Below are positions 12,269 through 24,100 of a DNA stretch of 25,733 bases, in pieces; position 1 is the first letter of the stretch; each line of letters begins with the position of its first letter. Source of the DNA: a virus; IMG/VR virus record IMGVR_UViG_3300046008_000427, positions 1-25,733 of that record, one strand, 5' to 3'. The notes beneath the pieces were generated by a model, which saw only the letters and a program-made list of their open reading frames with translations, did no database searches and was not told where the DNA came from. The translations under genes were made by a program, and so were the position numbers.

Positions 12269-14973
12269 GCTATGCACTCCAATTTTGTAAGGCTTAATGA
12301 TGCACTAGAACCAATCCATCTTTCTGAATCAGATTTACCGCGTGCTAAATTAGTACCAGTTGTTGATATTTTCTTAACGTCAACTTTAACTTTGCCATCA
12401 ATTAAAAACATTTCTAATGGGTTTTGTGAATATGCTCCGACTGGCAATGATGTTGAAAATTTACTTCCTGTGAGCAATGATACTGGTTTTTCAAAAATAC
12501 TATTACTCCCCCCTCCACCAAAAACAACAGCATTCGTTGATGTTAAACCACAATCATTCAATCTATTTGTTAAAACTGGGGACGTGCCACTACAATCTAT
12601 TTTAAAAAAACCAATTGTATTTGATGCGGATGATTCAGAAATAAAAACACTATTACCGTCAACGTATAAACAAAACTTAGTAACTCCCACGCCCGAAACA
12701 GATATTGGAGTACCTGCTGTAGCCGCACCAGATACATCAGTTACGATATTTACATTATTAGTACCATCACTTCTAACTAATAAAATCTTATTAGAACCTA
12801 CAACAATGGCATCGGTTATGTTGCCAGAATTATTAAATGCTGTAGCCCAACTAATAGATGTTGTCGTACCTGAAAGCGATATTATTCCAACTTGCGCTCC
12901 GTTTATATTATCAAAGAAGGTACATACCCATCTAGTACCTAATTTGGTCAATTTCTGACCAGGAAAAGCTGTAATTAAATTACCTGCTGTTGTTGTGCCT
13001 GTACCTGCCGTTATAGTTATTCCGCTTACACCATAGTAATTTGTATAAAAATTAGAAGATGTGTATGAAACTGCAATAACACCTGTACCATTGGCTTCCT
13101 GAATAAAACCACCGCCTTCGTTACCAGCTAGGTTTGTAGCCGCGCCGATTGTAACTGTCGTACCACTAATTGTTAATGCTCTAATTTGACACGCTGGAGT
13201 TGCAACGTGATAAGAAGTAACAAAACTTGAACCCACTGCAATTATTGCGCCTGCTGCTGGAAAACCATTACTAAATCCAGAGGATAGTGTAGCTGTTGCA
13301 GCAGTATTCACAGTTATAGATGTGTCCGAAAGCGTTAATGTTACTGCTTCAAATGCTGTAGATGAACTAGCACAAGACACAACCAAAATCTGATTTGCAC
13401 CAGATAATACACATCTATTGTTATTATTTGTATTTACAGCTCGAATAACAGTAAGTGAGCCAAATGTATTGGTTGTTTTGTTGTAGGCAATTCCACAAGG
13501 GTGACCAGATGAATTGGTGCATAATATAAATTCTCTATCTGCATCAATCGCAATAATTTGATTGATAGCACTAAAAGTAGGTACTACTGTAGAAGTAGCC
13601 GAAATACCATACAGCTCACTATTTTCAATCGTCCACACGCCAGCGGCAGTTGTTTTATCGGATAGCGACACATTACTAACGGTATTGCCAAAAATAAACC
13701 CTAGCAATAATCCATTACTATTTAAAACACGAACATGATATGGGCTTTTGTTATCGATAATATGAAGCACGCCACCTAAATCACAGGTTGTTGCATCGGG
13801 TAACTTTACCCATTCTCCGTGTTTTGTAGGTGTGATTCTAAGTAATGTTTTTGTTGAAGTTAATGTTGTTGCGGTTGTTGCGGTTACGATGTTTGAAATT
13901 CCAGTTGGAATAGAAATATCACCACTACCGATAATAGAAACTGAATTCACAGTTTTGATATTCGTACCTGAAACTAACGTAGCCTGTTTAGCAGCAAGCA
14001 ACGTATCGGTCTGACCAACGGTATATGTATTCGCTACGTTAAACGCACCATACGCCACAATATCAACGCTAGAGCCTACTGTAGCACCAGTTGATAAAAC
14101 GACTGTTGTACCATTGGTTGCAGTGAAATCAGTCCCTACAACAAGTTTTACACCGTTTAAATATACATCGACAAAACCGATGTCATAAGTAGCGTTAAAG
14201 GTTGTTTGTGAAGCGGTTGCTGTGTAGAGGTAGCGTTGTGAGGTGCCGTTGACAGCACTACCAGTTGCTTTCCACAATGAACCTGTCCATACGCGCATTT
14301 CATTGGCGGTTGTGTCGAAATACATTGCCCCTACGAGTAGGGTATTTCCGTCATTATCTACAGATGGTGTAGTTGCTTTATTTCCTAAATATCTATCATC
14401 AAACTGGTCATAAATTGAAGATACTGAACTTAAAACACCCGATACTGAAGCAGCACTAGCAGCTGCGTTTACCGCGTATTGCTTTGCTGAATAACCTTGT
14501 CCTGTAACTACTTCTACAGTGTTTAGAGTCGCCCAATCTTTCGCAGAACCTGTTGCCACAGTGCCACTTGCATGACGTTTAGACGATTCAACTGTTGTAC
14601 CGATAGCATATTCTTTAGCAGAGTAGTCAACTGTATCGACCATTGCATTAACGGTTGTAGCCCATTCTTTAGATGCGCCTTTGTTTAATGTTGAAGTTAC
14701 GCCAGTTCCGCCAATTGACCATGCCTTAGATGAGTAATCTGTACCATCCACAATGCCTGTCGTTAAAGATGCCCAATCGGCAGCTGTTTGCGTATTAGTA
14801 TCTAAATAAGACACCGTATAATCAGCGACTGCAACTAAATCCTTTACCACAGGGATCATTCGGTCAACATGACCACCGCCGTCTAAACCTGTTAGCGGGT
14901 CTGAATCGTCAGTATAAGTGTGTTGAGTACCGTCATACGACATTGATGAAGGCACGACCACTGTAATTGTCAT
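12265..14973 (-). CDS. Large tail-fibre protein (902 aa)
   Basis: The N-terminal region (about 1-60, DDSDPLTGLDGGGHVDRMIP) is the probable tail attachment part. It is followed by three repeats of about 40 residues at roughly 64-88, 101-125 and 144-168, each with an A-x-[ED]-W-A opening and ending Y-S-[SA]-K-x-[WY]-[AS]. A helical Ala/Ser segment (168-190) and DDRYLG follow, then YFDTTANEMRVWTGSLW and a fibre domain with VDVYLNGVKLVVGTDFTATN and VDIVAYGAFNVANTY, a module I know from many tail fibres. The last 500 residues are beta-rich with repeats resembling propeller blades (for example SSFVTSYHVATPACQIRALT) and probably bind the receptor. The start overlaps the previous stop as ATGA and has AGAGGA upstream. 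A 228-codon open frame on the other strand (12272-12958) is a shadow. Confidence 0.85.
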   Translation of the reverse strand: MTITVVVPSSMSYDGTQHTYTDDSDPLTGLDGGGHVDRMIPVVKDLVAVADYTVSYLDTNTQTAADWASLTTGIVDGTDYSSKAWSIGGTGVTSTLNKGASKEWATTVNAMVDTVDYSAKEYAIGTTVESSKRHASGTVATGSAKDWATLNTVEVVTGQGYSAKQYAVNAAASAASVSGVLSSVSSIYDQFDDRYLGNKATTPSVDNDGNTLLVGAMYFDTTANEMRVWTGSLWKATGSAVNGTSQRYLYTATASQTTFNATYDIGFVDVYLNGVKLVVGTDFTATNGTTVVLSTGATVGSSVDIVAYGAFNVANTYTVGQTDTLLAAKQATLVSGTNIKTVNSVSIIGSGDISIPTGISNIVTATTATTLTSTKTLLRITPTKHGEWVKLPDATTCDLGGVLHIIDNKSPYHVRVLNSNGLLLGFIFGNTVSNVSLSDKTTAAGVWTIENSELYGISATSTVVPTFSAINQIIAIDADREFILCTNSSGHPCGIAYNKTTNTFGSLTVIRAVNTNNNNRCVLSGANQILVVSCASSSTAFEAVTLTLSDTSITVNTAATATLSSGFSNGFPAAGAIIAVGSSFVTSYHVATPACQIRALTISGTTVTIGAATNLAGNEGGGFIQEANGTGVIAVSYTSSNFYTNYYGVSGITITAGTGTTTAGNLITAFPGQKLTKLGTRWVCTFFDNINGAQVGIISLSGTTTSISWATAFNNSGNITDAIVVGSNKILLVRSDGTNNVNIVTDVSGAATAGTPISVSGVGVTKFCLYVDGNSVFISESSASNTIGFFKIDCSGTSPVLTNRLNDCGLTSTNAVVFGGGGSNSIFEKPVSLLTGSKFSTSLPVGAYSQNPLEMFLIDGKVKVDVKKISTTGTNLARGKSDSERWIGSSASLSLTKLECIA

Positions 14974-16184
14974 AGAATTTCCTCTAAATTTATTGATGCT
15001 GAATACAAACCGACATTAGGTTGTTGTATAGGGTTTAAGTCTACATAACGACCAATGAATGATTGTAATAACTGATAAGTGTCTATTTTTTCTACAGAAT
15101 AAGTATAGAGAACTTCTCTACTTATTCCTTGTTGTAATTGTGATAATAAAATGCTACCAAAGGCTTCATCTTTGTCTAAATAATTCCATTGAATTGATGC
15201 AGTTCTAGCGCGAGATTTCTCATGGAAGAACTTTTGACCTGAATCGGATTGTTGAAATTCAGTATTGTCTTTCACACCGTGTGTGATGCTACCGTACTCA
15301 GGATTGATTCGAGCTTCTAAGTAACCACCCATGAATACTCGTCCTATTTCAATATACGGAAAATAATTAGGATTATTTGAACCGTCTGAATAAGTTGGTT
15401 GTTCTAACGAATCGTCAATATCGACATGTAAGTGTGTACCTAAGACTTGTTGTTGTGTTCCAGCAGATAAGAACGAAATATGTACTTTGGTAACAAGTTC
15501 CATGATTTCTAATTCAACAGTACCTCGCCAGAAATTACGACTACGCCAAGTTAGTTGTTCTGAATTAGTTGGATAAATACGTTGCCAACAGTCCAACCAT
15601 GTTGGTTGATTTTGAATAGAAACACCTTTAGTTGCACCAACACCTAAATCATACACAATCCATGTATCTAATGTCGCTACACCTAAATCTTCATTCGAGA
15701 TAAGCGTTAGTGTGAAAGCACCTGTTGTTAAATTATGAGAACTACATACACCTTGAAGGTATTTATTATAAAAAGGGTGATTTCTATTGTTAGAAACAGC
15801 GTACATTCGTAATGTTCTACCGTTTAAACTTGTTGTTTTTAAATTACTCGCAGTTACTGTAACAGTTGTTAAACCACCTGTTGTAGCAATACTTTGATAT
15901 ACATAATCAATAGGCGGTTCATTAAATACTGTAAAACGTAGCTTCGCAGATGTACTTAGATTGTGATTTACTAATGCTATCGCGTTTAAATTGCGATAAG
16001 GTAACGCAGAAAGTGATATTCCAAAGCTAGTGCGTTTTGTCGAACTTGTTGTTCGCGCTGTTTCAGGTAATACGTCAGTTAAAATGTTTGTAAGCGGAAG
16101 CGCAGTATTCCAATCTGCTGATTTATAGTGCAGTTGTTTTTGTTCTAATAATCGATTAGGATGCGCTATTGCTACGTTAGACAT
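14970..16184 (-). CDS. Tail protein of unknown fold (404 aa), fibre-anchor candidate
   Basis: The product begins MSNVAIAHPNRLLEQKQLHY, followed by ADWNTALPLTNILTDVLPE. This opening (ligand-like 'N-P-L' and 'D-W-x-x-x-L-P-L-x-N-L') is seen in tail proteins encoded between the tape measure or hub and the fibres of many siphophages. It is mostly beta-strand with no membrane segment, and has a jelly-roll-like composition in the first 250 residues. The second half contains EIGRVFMGGYLEARINPEYG and later FGSILLSQLQQG. It is the first gene after the internal promoter at 16213-16242 and has AAGGTG before its ATG. It is probably a structural part linking hub and fibres; family not identified. Confidence 0.6.
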   Translation of the reverse strand: MSNVAIAHPNRLLEQKQLHYKSADWNTALPLTNILTDVLPETARTTSSTKRTSFGISLSALPYRNLNAIALVNHNLSTSAKLRFTVFNEPPIDYVYQSIATTGGLTTVTVTASNLKTTSLNGRTLRMYAVSNNRNHPFYNKYLQGVCSSHNLTTGAFTLTLISNEDLGVATLDTWIVYDLGVGATKGVSIQNQPTWLDCWQRIYPTNSEQLTWRSRNFWRGTVELEIMELVTKVHISFLSAGTQQQVLGTHLHVDIDDSLEQPTYSDGSNNPNYFPYIEIGRVFMGGYLEARINPEYGSITHGVKDNTEFQQSDSGQKFFHEKSRARTASIQWNYLDKDEAFGSILLSQLQQGISREVLYTYSVEKIDTYQLLQSFIGRYVDLNPIQQPNVGLYSASINLEEIL

Positions 16185-16212
16185 TTTTCACCTTGTGTTA
16201 TTTATTCGTACA

Positions 16213-16242
16213 TTTATATCACATTTTGCGTGTATTTGTCAA
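16213..16242 (-). promoter_or_regulatory. Sigma70-type promoter inside the tail operon
   Basis: On the minus strand TTGACA (16242-16237, perfect) and TATAAA (16218-16213) have an 18-base spacer. They lie in the only sizeable gap (16185-16249) of the tail operon. It would give extra transcripts for the 404-residue protein, the fibres and the homing endonuclease. Confidence 0.7.
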
Positions 16243-16249
16243 GAGTTAT

Positions 16250-18109
16250 TTACACTTTGTAACCTATCAAACGCATCGTTACTGTGCGTTGCTGTACGTC
16301 TGTTTCAAAACTAACCAATCTCATTTTCACACCAGCATCGTATCCAAATCTAGGATAAAACAATTCTATCGTCATACCTAGCTTCAGCAACGGTAATTCC
16401 GAAAATACATATGTTAAATCAATCACATCGCAGCGTTTTTTGAAGAAGTTTAACATTCTTGTCGCTACTGTTTGTGCATTCGCTTGATTAACGAGTAGAC
16501 TTTGGAATTCTAACCTCGTTGATTGTGGATGACGTTTCTTAGTAACTGTCAAGTCCGCTTGTTCTTCAACTAAATAATCTTTAGCTACTAACGCTTTACG
16601 AGATTGGGTAGTCGCGCCTAACACATCTGTTTGTACTGTGTAAATCTTACCGTAACGTACTAACACAGAATAATAAGGTAGTCCGTTTTCGCCCACACCT
16701 GTAGCAGAACGTGTAATTGATGTTCCTATTGTGCGATACGGATGTAGAGTTAAATCTGGTGTATTAGAAGGTTCTTCATATAGCTTCGCGTTAATCTGAT
16801 TGATGTTATAAATCAATTGATTGTCACTATCACCAAACCACCAATACGCCGCACATGACCGACAAATTTCATCTAATGTGTCACGGATGGTTCTATCTTC
16901 GTTAAGATATAAACCGATTAAACCGACAGCATTGAGTGTGGTAATAGCTGTTGAGTTCACAGTGATAGGAAACGTATCGGTAAATACAACCGCATCATCA
17001 TGTGCGTTGCAAGTAATTACTCCAAGCGTGACTTCTGCAAACGGATACTGAGTATCATCTTTAGGCGTGATTCTAATTTTACCTTGAAAACTGCGCCATT
17101 TACCTTTAGCGGGAGCAATCGTATTAAAATCACTTAATGTAGAATACTCACCTTCATTTACGAGTTTTACACCTGTATCAAACACATCGATAATTTTAAT
17201 AGTCGTAGACGCTGATAATTGATATTTGTGTGTAGGATTATCTAAGATAACTGGAATCTCACCGAAAATATCTCTAGGTGTTGAAAACGTAATCGTTGAA
17301 CAAATTTTATTAAACACATCACCTGCTAATCCTGCTACCGTAGCAGAGCCTACTGAAACTCTATCTGTACAGTCACAGGTTAGTTGTTGAACTGTCATCG
17401 TACCTAAACGAATATATCCTTGAAATCTATCGTACACATTAGCAGCTGGAGCATTAGCTAGTAAATCCGCAAGAGTTGCTCGCGTCACACCCAGTGTCAT
17501 TTGAACGCCTTTGTCATAAACGGCTTCAATCACACAGGTGTTTAAATCACTTGCTTGATAAATACCTGATGTAGCAAAACACAGTACAGGTGTTATATTA
17601 GTTACTTGTCCGTAGACGCGAGGTTTGACGTTTCCTTTAATATCAGTCGCTAAACCTTCAACTCCGCCTGTACCTTGATAACGCTCTTGCACAAGGGGTA
17701 AATCAAGCGATTCTGACAACGATTTTAATGTGAGCTGTAAGTCGTTACCTTGTTGATAAAAGCGTGTCACAATGCCTTTAAACCATGTAGAAACGACACC
17801 ATTTGTGTCAATTAACTGTAAAGTAACTTCTCGACCATCGAATGCGTAATCAAGTAAATAATTCAATTTGCCATCGATATTATTTAAGATAATTTCACCT
17901 ACAGACTTGGATTGCATCACACGAAGCAATCCACCATCATTACCAGTCACATTGATTCTGGCTGGCTGTCGCATCCTAGAATCATAATACTGACCTGTGG
18001 TAGAATCTTTATACCCTTTATCTGAAAAGAATAATGTGGTAGGGTTATCCGCACTATCCAGTGCGGAAATAATCGCCACCCAATCACCTTGAACCTGTGT
18101 TCTAGCCAT
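16250..18109 (-). CDS. Tail hub-like protein (619 aa)
   Basis: The gene follows the tape measure with an 8-base overlap (ATGGCTAG) and has AAGGAAG before its ATG. The N-terminal region has GEIILNNIDGKLNYLLDYAF then DGREVTLQLID, and after about residue 145 GVEGLATDIKGNVKPRVYG followed by QVTNITPVLCF. I know this pattern ('D-G-x-L-D-x-L-x-D-Y-x-F-D-G-R', then 'G-L-A-T-D-x-K-G-x-x-K-P-x-x-Y-G') from tail proteins that occupy the hub position behind the tape measure in many prophages of proteobacteria. It has no membrane segment. The C-terminal part (about 480-619) contains RLEFQSLLVNQANAQTVATR and LSLLK-type strands typical of baseplate hub domains. It should form the distal tail ring at the tube's end. 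The exact fold is inferred. Confidence 0.7.
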   Translation of the reverse strand: MARTQVQGDWVAIISALDSADNPTTLFFSDKGYKDSTTGQYYDSRMRQPARINVTGNDGGLLRVMQSKSVGEIILNNIDGKLNYLLDYAFDGREVTLQLIDTNGVVSTWFKGIVTRFYQQGNDLQLTLKSLSESLDLPLVQERYQGTGGVEGLATDIKGNVKPRVYGQVTNITPVLCFATSGIYQASDLNTCVIEAVYDKGVQMTLGVTRATLADLLANAPAANVYDRFQGYIRLGTMTVQQLTCDCTDRVSVGSATVAGLAGDVFNKICSTITFSTPRDIFGEIPVILDNPTHKYQLSASTTIKIIDVFDTGVKLVNEGEYSTLSDFNTIAPAKGKWRSFQGKIRITPKDDTQYPFAEVTLGVITCNAHDDAVVFTDTFPITVNSTAITTLNAVGLIGLYLNEDRTIRDTLDEICRSCAAYWWFGDSDNQLIYNINQINAKLYEEPSNTPDLTLHPYRTIGTSITRSATGVGENGLPYYSVLVRYGKIYTVQTDVLGATTQSRKALVAKDYLVEEQADLTVTKKRHPQSTRLEFQSLLVNQANAQTVATRMLNFFKKRCDVIDLTYVFSELPLLKLGMTIELFYPRFGYDAGVKMRLVSFETDVQQRTVTMRLIGYKV

Positions 18110-21100
18110 ACGCTACTTCCTTATTTGTTTGTTTGATTGAACGTAGTGAATCTGTTTGTTGTTGATTTTCTTCAATGATAGCAGAATACCCAGCTTGATG
18201 TACTTGGTTTTGTGCAACAAGTAGATTTACTATTTTAGTCAAATTAGCATTTTGTGCTTTAAGTTCTGCTAGTTCTTCTTCGCTATTAGCGTTTGAATCA
18301 TTAGCAGCATATACACCTAACTTACCATTCACATTGGTTAGCGGCATAATCGCTTCACTACCTGCTTCTCCCATCAAACCCATATTGAAGAAAGTTGGTT
18401 TGTCTACAATACCGTTTGTGAACGCTCCTCCATTTGCGAAAGGTCTAGGTAGATTTTCTGGAAGCATATCGGGACGCATATCGTAGTACGCATTAAGAGC
18501 ATCAATATCTGTAAATGAGTTTTTAAAATCAACAAGTTGTTTATATTTCGCGTAATAATCATCTCTTATTTGCTTTGCGCTTGCCGCATCAACTGCCGCT
18601 TGCATTGCAGCGGTATCAGTAAGGTCTCCTGAGTATCCTCCGACATTAGTTGCTTCTGCTTCAAGATAACTATTCCCGTAAGTATAATCAACGCTTGGTG
18701 GTGTGACAACTTTAGCAAGTTTATCTGACTCAGCTTGAGCAGCTGCTAATGTTGCAGCCGCTTGTGCGTTGGCAGCTGTAACCTGATTAGCGGCTTCAGA
18801 TAATACAGCGTTGATTGCTGTATTTAAAAGATTTAATCCTACTTTAAAATCAGTAACTTCTGGAAGTGTAACTAAATCTGAAACACCTTTAAAGTAAGCA
18901 TCGAACTTACCTTTTAGATATTTAATTACGTCTGTAATATCCGCGTTTTTACTGGCTTCAGCTATTGTATCACTAATACCTGCTACATAATCATAACTAC
19001 CGTCATATAAGTAGCCTACAATTTTAACCTTTTCAGCAGATGTCATTTCTTCATTACTTAATGCTAATGCAGCGGTACTAATGAATCCAATCGCGCCTAC
19101 TTTAGTCAAGTTATCAATCGCCATTTCTTTAGTAGAAGCAGTATCGACTTCGTATCCTGCAACTTGCATTGCAATTTGGAAATAACGCCCCATTGCAACA
19201 CCTAAGATACCACCTGATTCGCTGTTGTAAATAGCTTCACGCAACCCTGATTCATCAAAGGTAGAATCTTTAATCACTTGTGAAATTTTGCCGTAAGTAT
19301 CTATAGCAGTGTTTGAAATTTCTTCCATTTTTAAAGAAATGTCAGCTGATGGTAACGACCAATCATTCACAATTTTTAAGATACTTTCAAAGTAACCTAA
19401 TGCGTAAGCAGTTCCTCTATTTTTCCAAGCGGTAGCAAATGAAATTTCAGACCAAGATTTAGCAACCGCTTCAAAACCTTGAATTACTCGTTGTGCTTCA
19501 GGTAACGTAAGGCTCACATTATTCAATACTTTTGATAGTGTAGTCATCGCTGAAGGGAATAACGCGCTGAAATTCTTATCGTTAATTTGTGATGTCATTG
19601 TAGTCAATAACGATACAAATGATGTTACACCAGCAGATAAAGCAGCTTGATTATCTAAAGTAGGTAATCCTTCAAACATAGCGACCAAATTACCCATTGC
19701 TTTGGTAGCAGTGGTTAATGAACCTAATTGTGCGTATTTTTCAATGTCAGTCGCTGTGCTACCTATTATCGATGTGCCTGTATTCAACGATTGTTGTGCA
19801 ATACGAAGGGTAGCTTCTCTAACAGTAGAATCAGCTTTAATCACATTAGTTAAACCTGTCAACACCGTCATTAACTGCTCATCTTTCACTTGACGTAATA
19901 AGAATTGTTCGTTAGTCAAACCTTCTGTTTTATCAGAGTAACTCAATTTTAATTGGTCAATAACATCTTTCATAGGTAAATATAATGAATTACCAGACGC
20001 TACACCTACTGAAGCAAGAATATCGTTAGTTTCTTTATTCACATCTAAAAGCGAAGTTAATCTATCTAACATCATTTCTTGCACATCTAGTTGTTCTGGT
20101 ATATCAGCTACAGATTGCACAACCGATTCAATTAAATCAATACCTTCTTTTGATGCACCGTAGTAATTCTTAATTGCGGCAATATATGTATCCGCTGCAC
20201 CTGTGATGTTAGCTAATTCTTTACGTTTTTCATCTACAGTTAAGAATGGGTTTTCAGCAGCAGATAGCTTTTTATTGAATAAGTTAGCAGACACATCCAA
20301 CTGTGATTTTGTAGAACCTAACTGTGTTGCACGCAAATTGTTTACCCAATCTTTAATTGTTTGACCAAATGTTTTTAGGTAATTCGATGCTTCTTGAAGT
20401 TTAGCTGCGTTTAAACCCGACACAAGTAAATCAATCAATTCTTTTGCTTTAACAGGGTCAGCCGCTTTCCACTTATCGTTAATCGCTTTAACTTCTTGTT
20501 GGTACTGAATAGCTGCTTTTTGTGAATCACTCGCTAACGCCAAGTTACGTTTTAGAATGGCTGCTTCTTTGTCCTGTAAGAAACTCGCTTTTTCATTAGT
20601 TTCAAAAAGTTCTTTTTTACGAGCAATTTCATCTTCAGTTTGTTTAATACCTACATTAGCTATATCTGCTTTATGTTTCATCATTCTACGTTCAGCTTCT
20701 GTAGTTAATTCACCGTCTATAATCAGTGATTCAACAGTTAATTTTTGTTTAGCAATTGTTTGCGCTTCGGTTGCTGCATCAGCCATTGCATATTCCATTA
20801 TCTTAACTGCCATTGTTGTAATAACAGTGCCTTCACCCAACGCTTTCAATCTGTCAGTTAATGATTTAATTTCAGCATCAAACATTTCAATTTCTTTAAT
20901 ATCACTTGTTTTAGCTTTGGCTTCTTCAGTTGTTTTAATTTGATATTGAATTACCTCTGTTCCAATTTTAGGCAAGTCTTGAATATACTTAGATGCGTCT
21001 TTACCGATGAACTTTTCGTAATTACCTATGTTTTTAACAAAATCATCATACTGCGTAACAGTCTGTGGCGTTAGCGCAAAGTTAGTAGATGTTCTGATAT

Positions 21101-24100
21101 TTTCAGTAGTATTAAACGCGCTAAAGTCAAATTTCTTAGTTGTAGAATCATAAACCCCCATCTCTTTCTTGATTTGATATTGGCGTTGTTCTTCTAACGT
21201 AGAATTTGTTTTCAAGATGTTCATTTCGGCTGATAAAACTGTGTTTCTGTTTTCTAAGATAGCTTGATATGATTGAGTGATGGCTAAAATAGAAGCCTGA
21301 GCGTCAGCTTGGTCATTTACTATTTGTTCTAACGGTTTTATAGCAGCCGCTAGTTCTTTAGGTGTTTCAATACCTGTACCTGTCAATTCACCTTTAGCTG
21401 ACGCTATTACTTCATCACGGGTTTTTAAAACATCTCTAACTGCTGCAAAATTATCGTGATTTATATCAGCCCATTTGTTAATCCATGCTTGCCAATTAGC
21501 TGGAACATCACTCCATTTTTGTTTTTCTACATCTTTCGGACTACCGATTGCCTTTTTCCATTCCGCTGCTGTTGCACCTGAGCCTGATATAGCGTCTGCT
21601 ATTGTACCAGACACGCTAGATGGATTAGCAAGCTCACCTACAGGTTTGCTTAGTTTTGTCACGCTTCCTAAATCGATAGACGCTTGAGATAATTTTTTAG
21701 TTTCAATCTCTAGCATTTTTTGTAGGTCATCTCCTTTCACATTACCTGCATCAATTGTCCCCATAGACGCAGCAGGATTGCGTGCATTAAACTGTGCAAT
21801 TACAGAATTGATATTTGTAAAAGAATCGCCTAATTTATCACCAGCAGAGGTTGTGATGTCATAAAACGCAGTTAAGGCAGTTGCTAAGTTTTTAACACCG
21901 TCTTTAGCATTACCAGTAGAATCCCACAATTCAGACATTGCATTTGAGAATTCAATTGCACCCATAGGTGAGTCTTTGAACACATCTTTGACTTTAATAC
22001 CTAATCGTTCCAAACCTCCGAAAGCTACAGCTACCCCTCGTTCCAAGCGACCTACAGTTTCTAGCATACCTTCACCGAGTTTTTGGAATCTACCTAATAG
22101 GTTTCCAAAAACAGTATTAGCGATACGGTCTAAATAAGCGTTAATTTGGTCTTTTAAGAAATCACCTGTTGTACCTGATTTCTTAGAATCTAATGTATCC
22201 CATTTAACAGCAGGAGTCTTAATGGTGGTTAATCTATCACCTAAAATTTCTTCAAGACGTAAGTCTTTACCAAGTCCCCAAATTGTTTTAGCTGTTGCTT
22301 TTAGAACTTGATTAAATGCGCCTGAAAACTCAGACGATAAACTACCGTAGTTTTCAACGTAAGATGTTTTAGTACCTAGAATACCTTTCTTTTCAATCTT
22401 ATCTTTAGCAAAAGTTTTACCAGTAACAGTGATTTCTTCAATTGAATCCATGACTAATGTAGCTGAATTCAACATAATTCCTTCAGCTACGCGAGTTACA
22501 GTAGCTTTTGCACCAGCAAAACCCATCAATCCACCTAATAATCCACCGCCGATAGCTCCGAATAAACCACCAGTTAATGCTCCTGTAACCGCCCCCATTA
22601 CCGCGCCAGCGACAGCTCCGATAATTTTATCACCTAGCATATTCACATCAGGTACAGCGATGTCAACCATGTTCGTAAAATTACCTGTAGACTTAGCTAC
22701 TGCCGCTACAAAATCATCAATCGAATTAGCGAGTTCTTTAAAGTTTTTACCCATACTGCGTAATTCAGGATATTCTTTATAGTGAATATCATTTAATGCT
22801 TTAACCACATTGTCTACTGATTGTGATACAGCATTAGGTGAACCTAAAACAGTGCCGTTCGCTAATGTGGCAGGAGTAAAGTTATCTTTACCTTTAGATG
22901 AATAAAGCATTGAACTAATCATAAAAGCGGCAGATGTTCCCATCTGAATAAGACCACCTTTAGTATCACCAGCTTTAAGGTCTTTCATACCTTGCTGCAT
23001 CATCTGTGATGACATTTGAGCAAACATATCTCTTGATACTTCAGCTAACGCATCACCAAACGACTTACCTTCTTTCACAATTTTATTAGTGAATGACGAG
23101 AATGCGTCCGATAATAAATTCATCACATTGTCTAGCTTCTGTGCGCTAGAATCAAGACTCATTATTTCTTTTTCAGCTTTAGCTATCTTATCGTACTTAT
23201 CTTTGTCTACTACTTTACCGTCTTTATCGGTAGCTAAAGCTGCTCTAGCTGTTTGTTCGATTTTTAAATCTAATTCTGATTTTCCACCAAATAGATTTCC
23301 AAAAGGTGATACGCTTGATTTACCAGAACGAAGTCTATCTTCTAGTTTCATCATTTCAGCGTTAGATTGCTTTTGTGCTTCGGTAGCTTGTCTGTTGTAA
23401 CCTGTAGCTAACTTTTGTGAATTAGTAATAGCTTCTTGTAGAGCAACTTCTTCTGTTTTTAAACCTAGTAATTTTTCAATTTCAGCTTTTTGTTCCTCAG
23501 TAGACAACGTACCTGATTTAATTAAGGCTTCAACAGCTATAATATCATCTGTTACCCCACCTAAAATGCCGCGCATTTGTGACCAAGCGTCAGACTGTTC
23601 TTTTATTTTTTCATCTAACTGTGAGATTGCACCTAAGCCCATTTTGTTAATTAGGTCTGCTGATTCTGTCAACTCATCACGATTGTTTTTTAGGCTATTA
23701 AAAAATGAGGTAGTTTCGTTTTCGGCTTTGAATTTACGCTCTTCTTTACCTAAAAGTTCAGTCGCTTGTTTCTTACGCATTTCAAGTAACGACTGTTCAT
23801 TCGCAATCTGTTTCTCAACTTCACGATTCTGACGTGTAAGGCGGTCAGTTTGAACTTCCAATGATTTAATTTTAGCAATATCACCATCATCGTAGGCTTT
23901 AACTAAATCAGCTCTAGTTTTAATTAGATTATTGATAACTTGTTCTTTTTCAATAACTAAAGCAGATTGTTTTTCTTGTGTTTCACCACCGATTCGACCC
24001 ATCACATTAGTCATGTAATTTTTAGTTTCATCAGGAGCTTTTTGTTTCCAATCTGCACCAGCAGCTCTCACATTACCTGAACCCCAGTTATAACCTGCTA

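Noticed and set aside
12272-12958. 228-codon open frame on the + strand
   Set aside because: It lies entirely antisense to the 3' part of the 902-residue fibre gene, which has a ribosome-binding site and ATGA overlaps on both sides. The product is Pro/Leu/Val-rich in the way expected for the reverse of Thr/Gly/Asn-rich fibre codons.
20557-20943. 128-codon hydrophobic open frame on the + strand
   Set aside because: It is antisense to a helical Lys/Glu-rich part of the tape measure, which gives Ser/Leu/Phe-rich shadows, and it has no ribosome-binding site or neighbours on that strand.
22429-22782. 117-codon Pro/Ala-rich open frame on the + strand
   Set aside because: It is the antisense of the Gly/Ala-rich hydrophobic stretch of the tape measure; the repeated Pro-Ala pattern mirrors Gly codons on the other strand.
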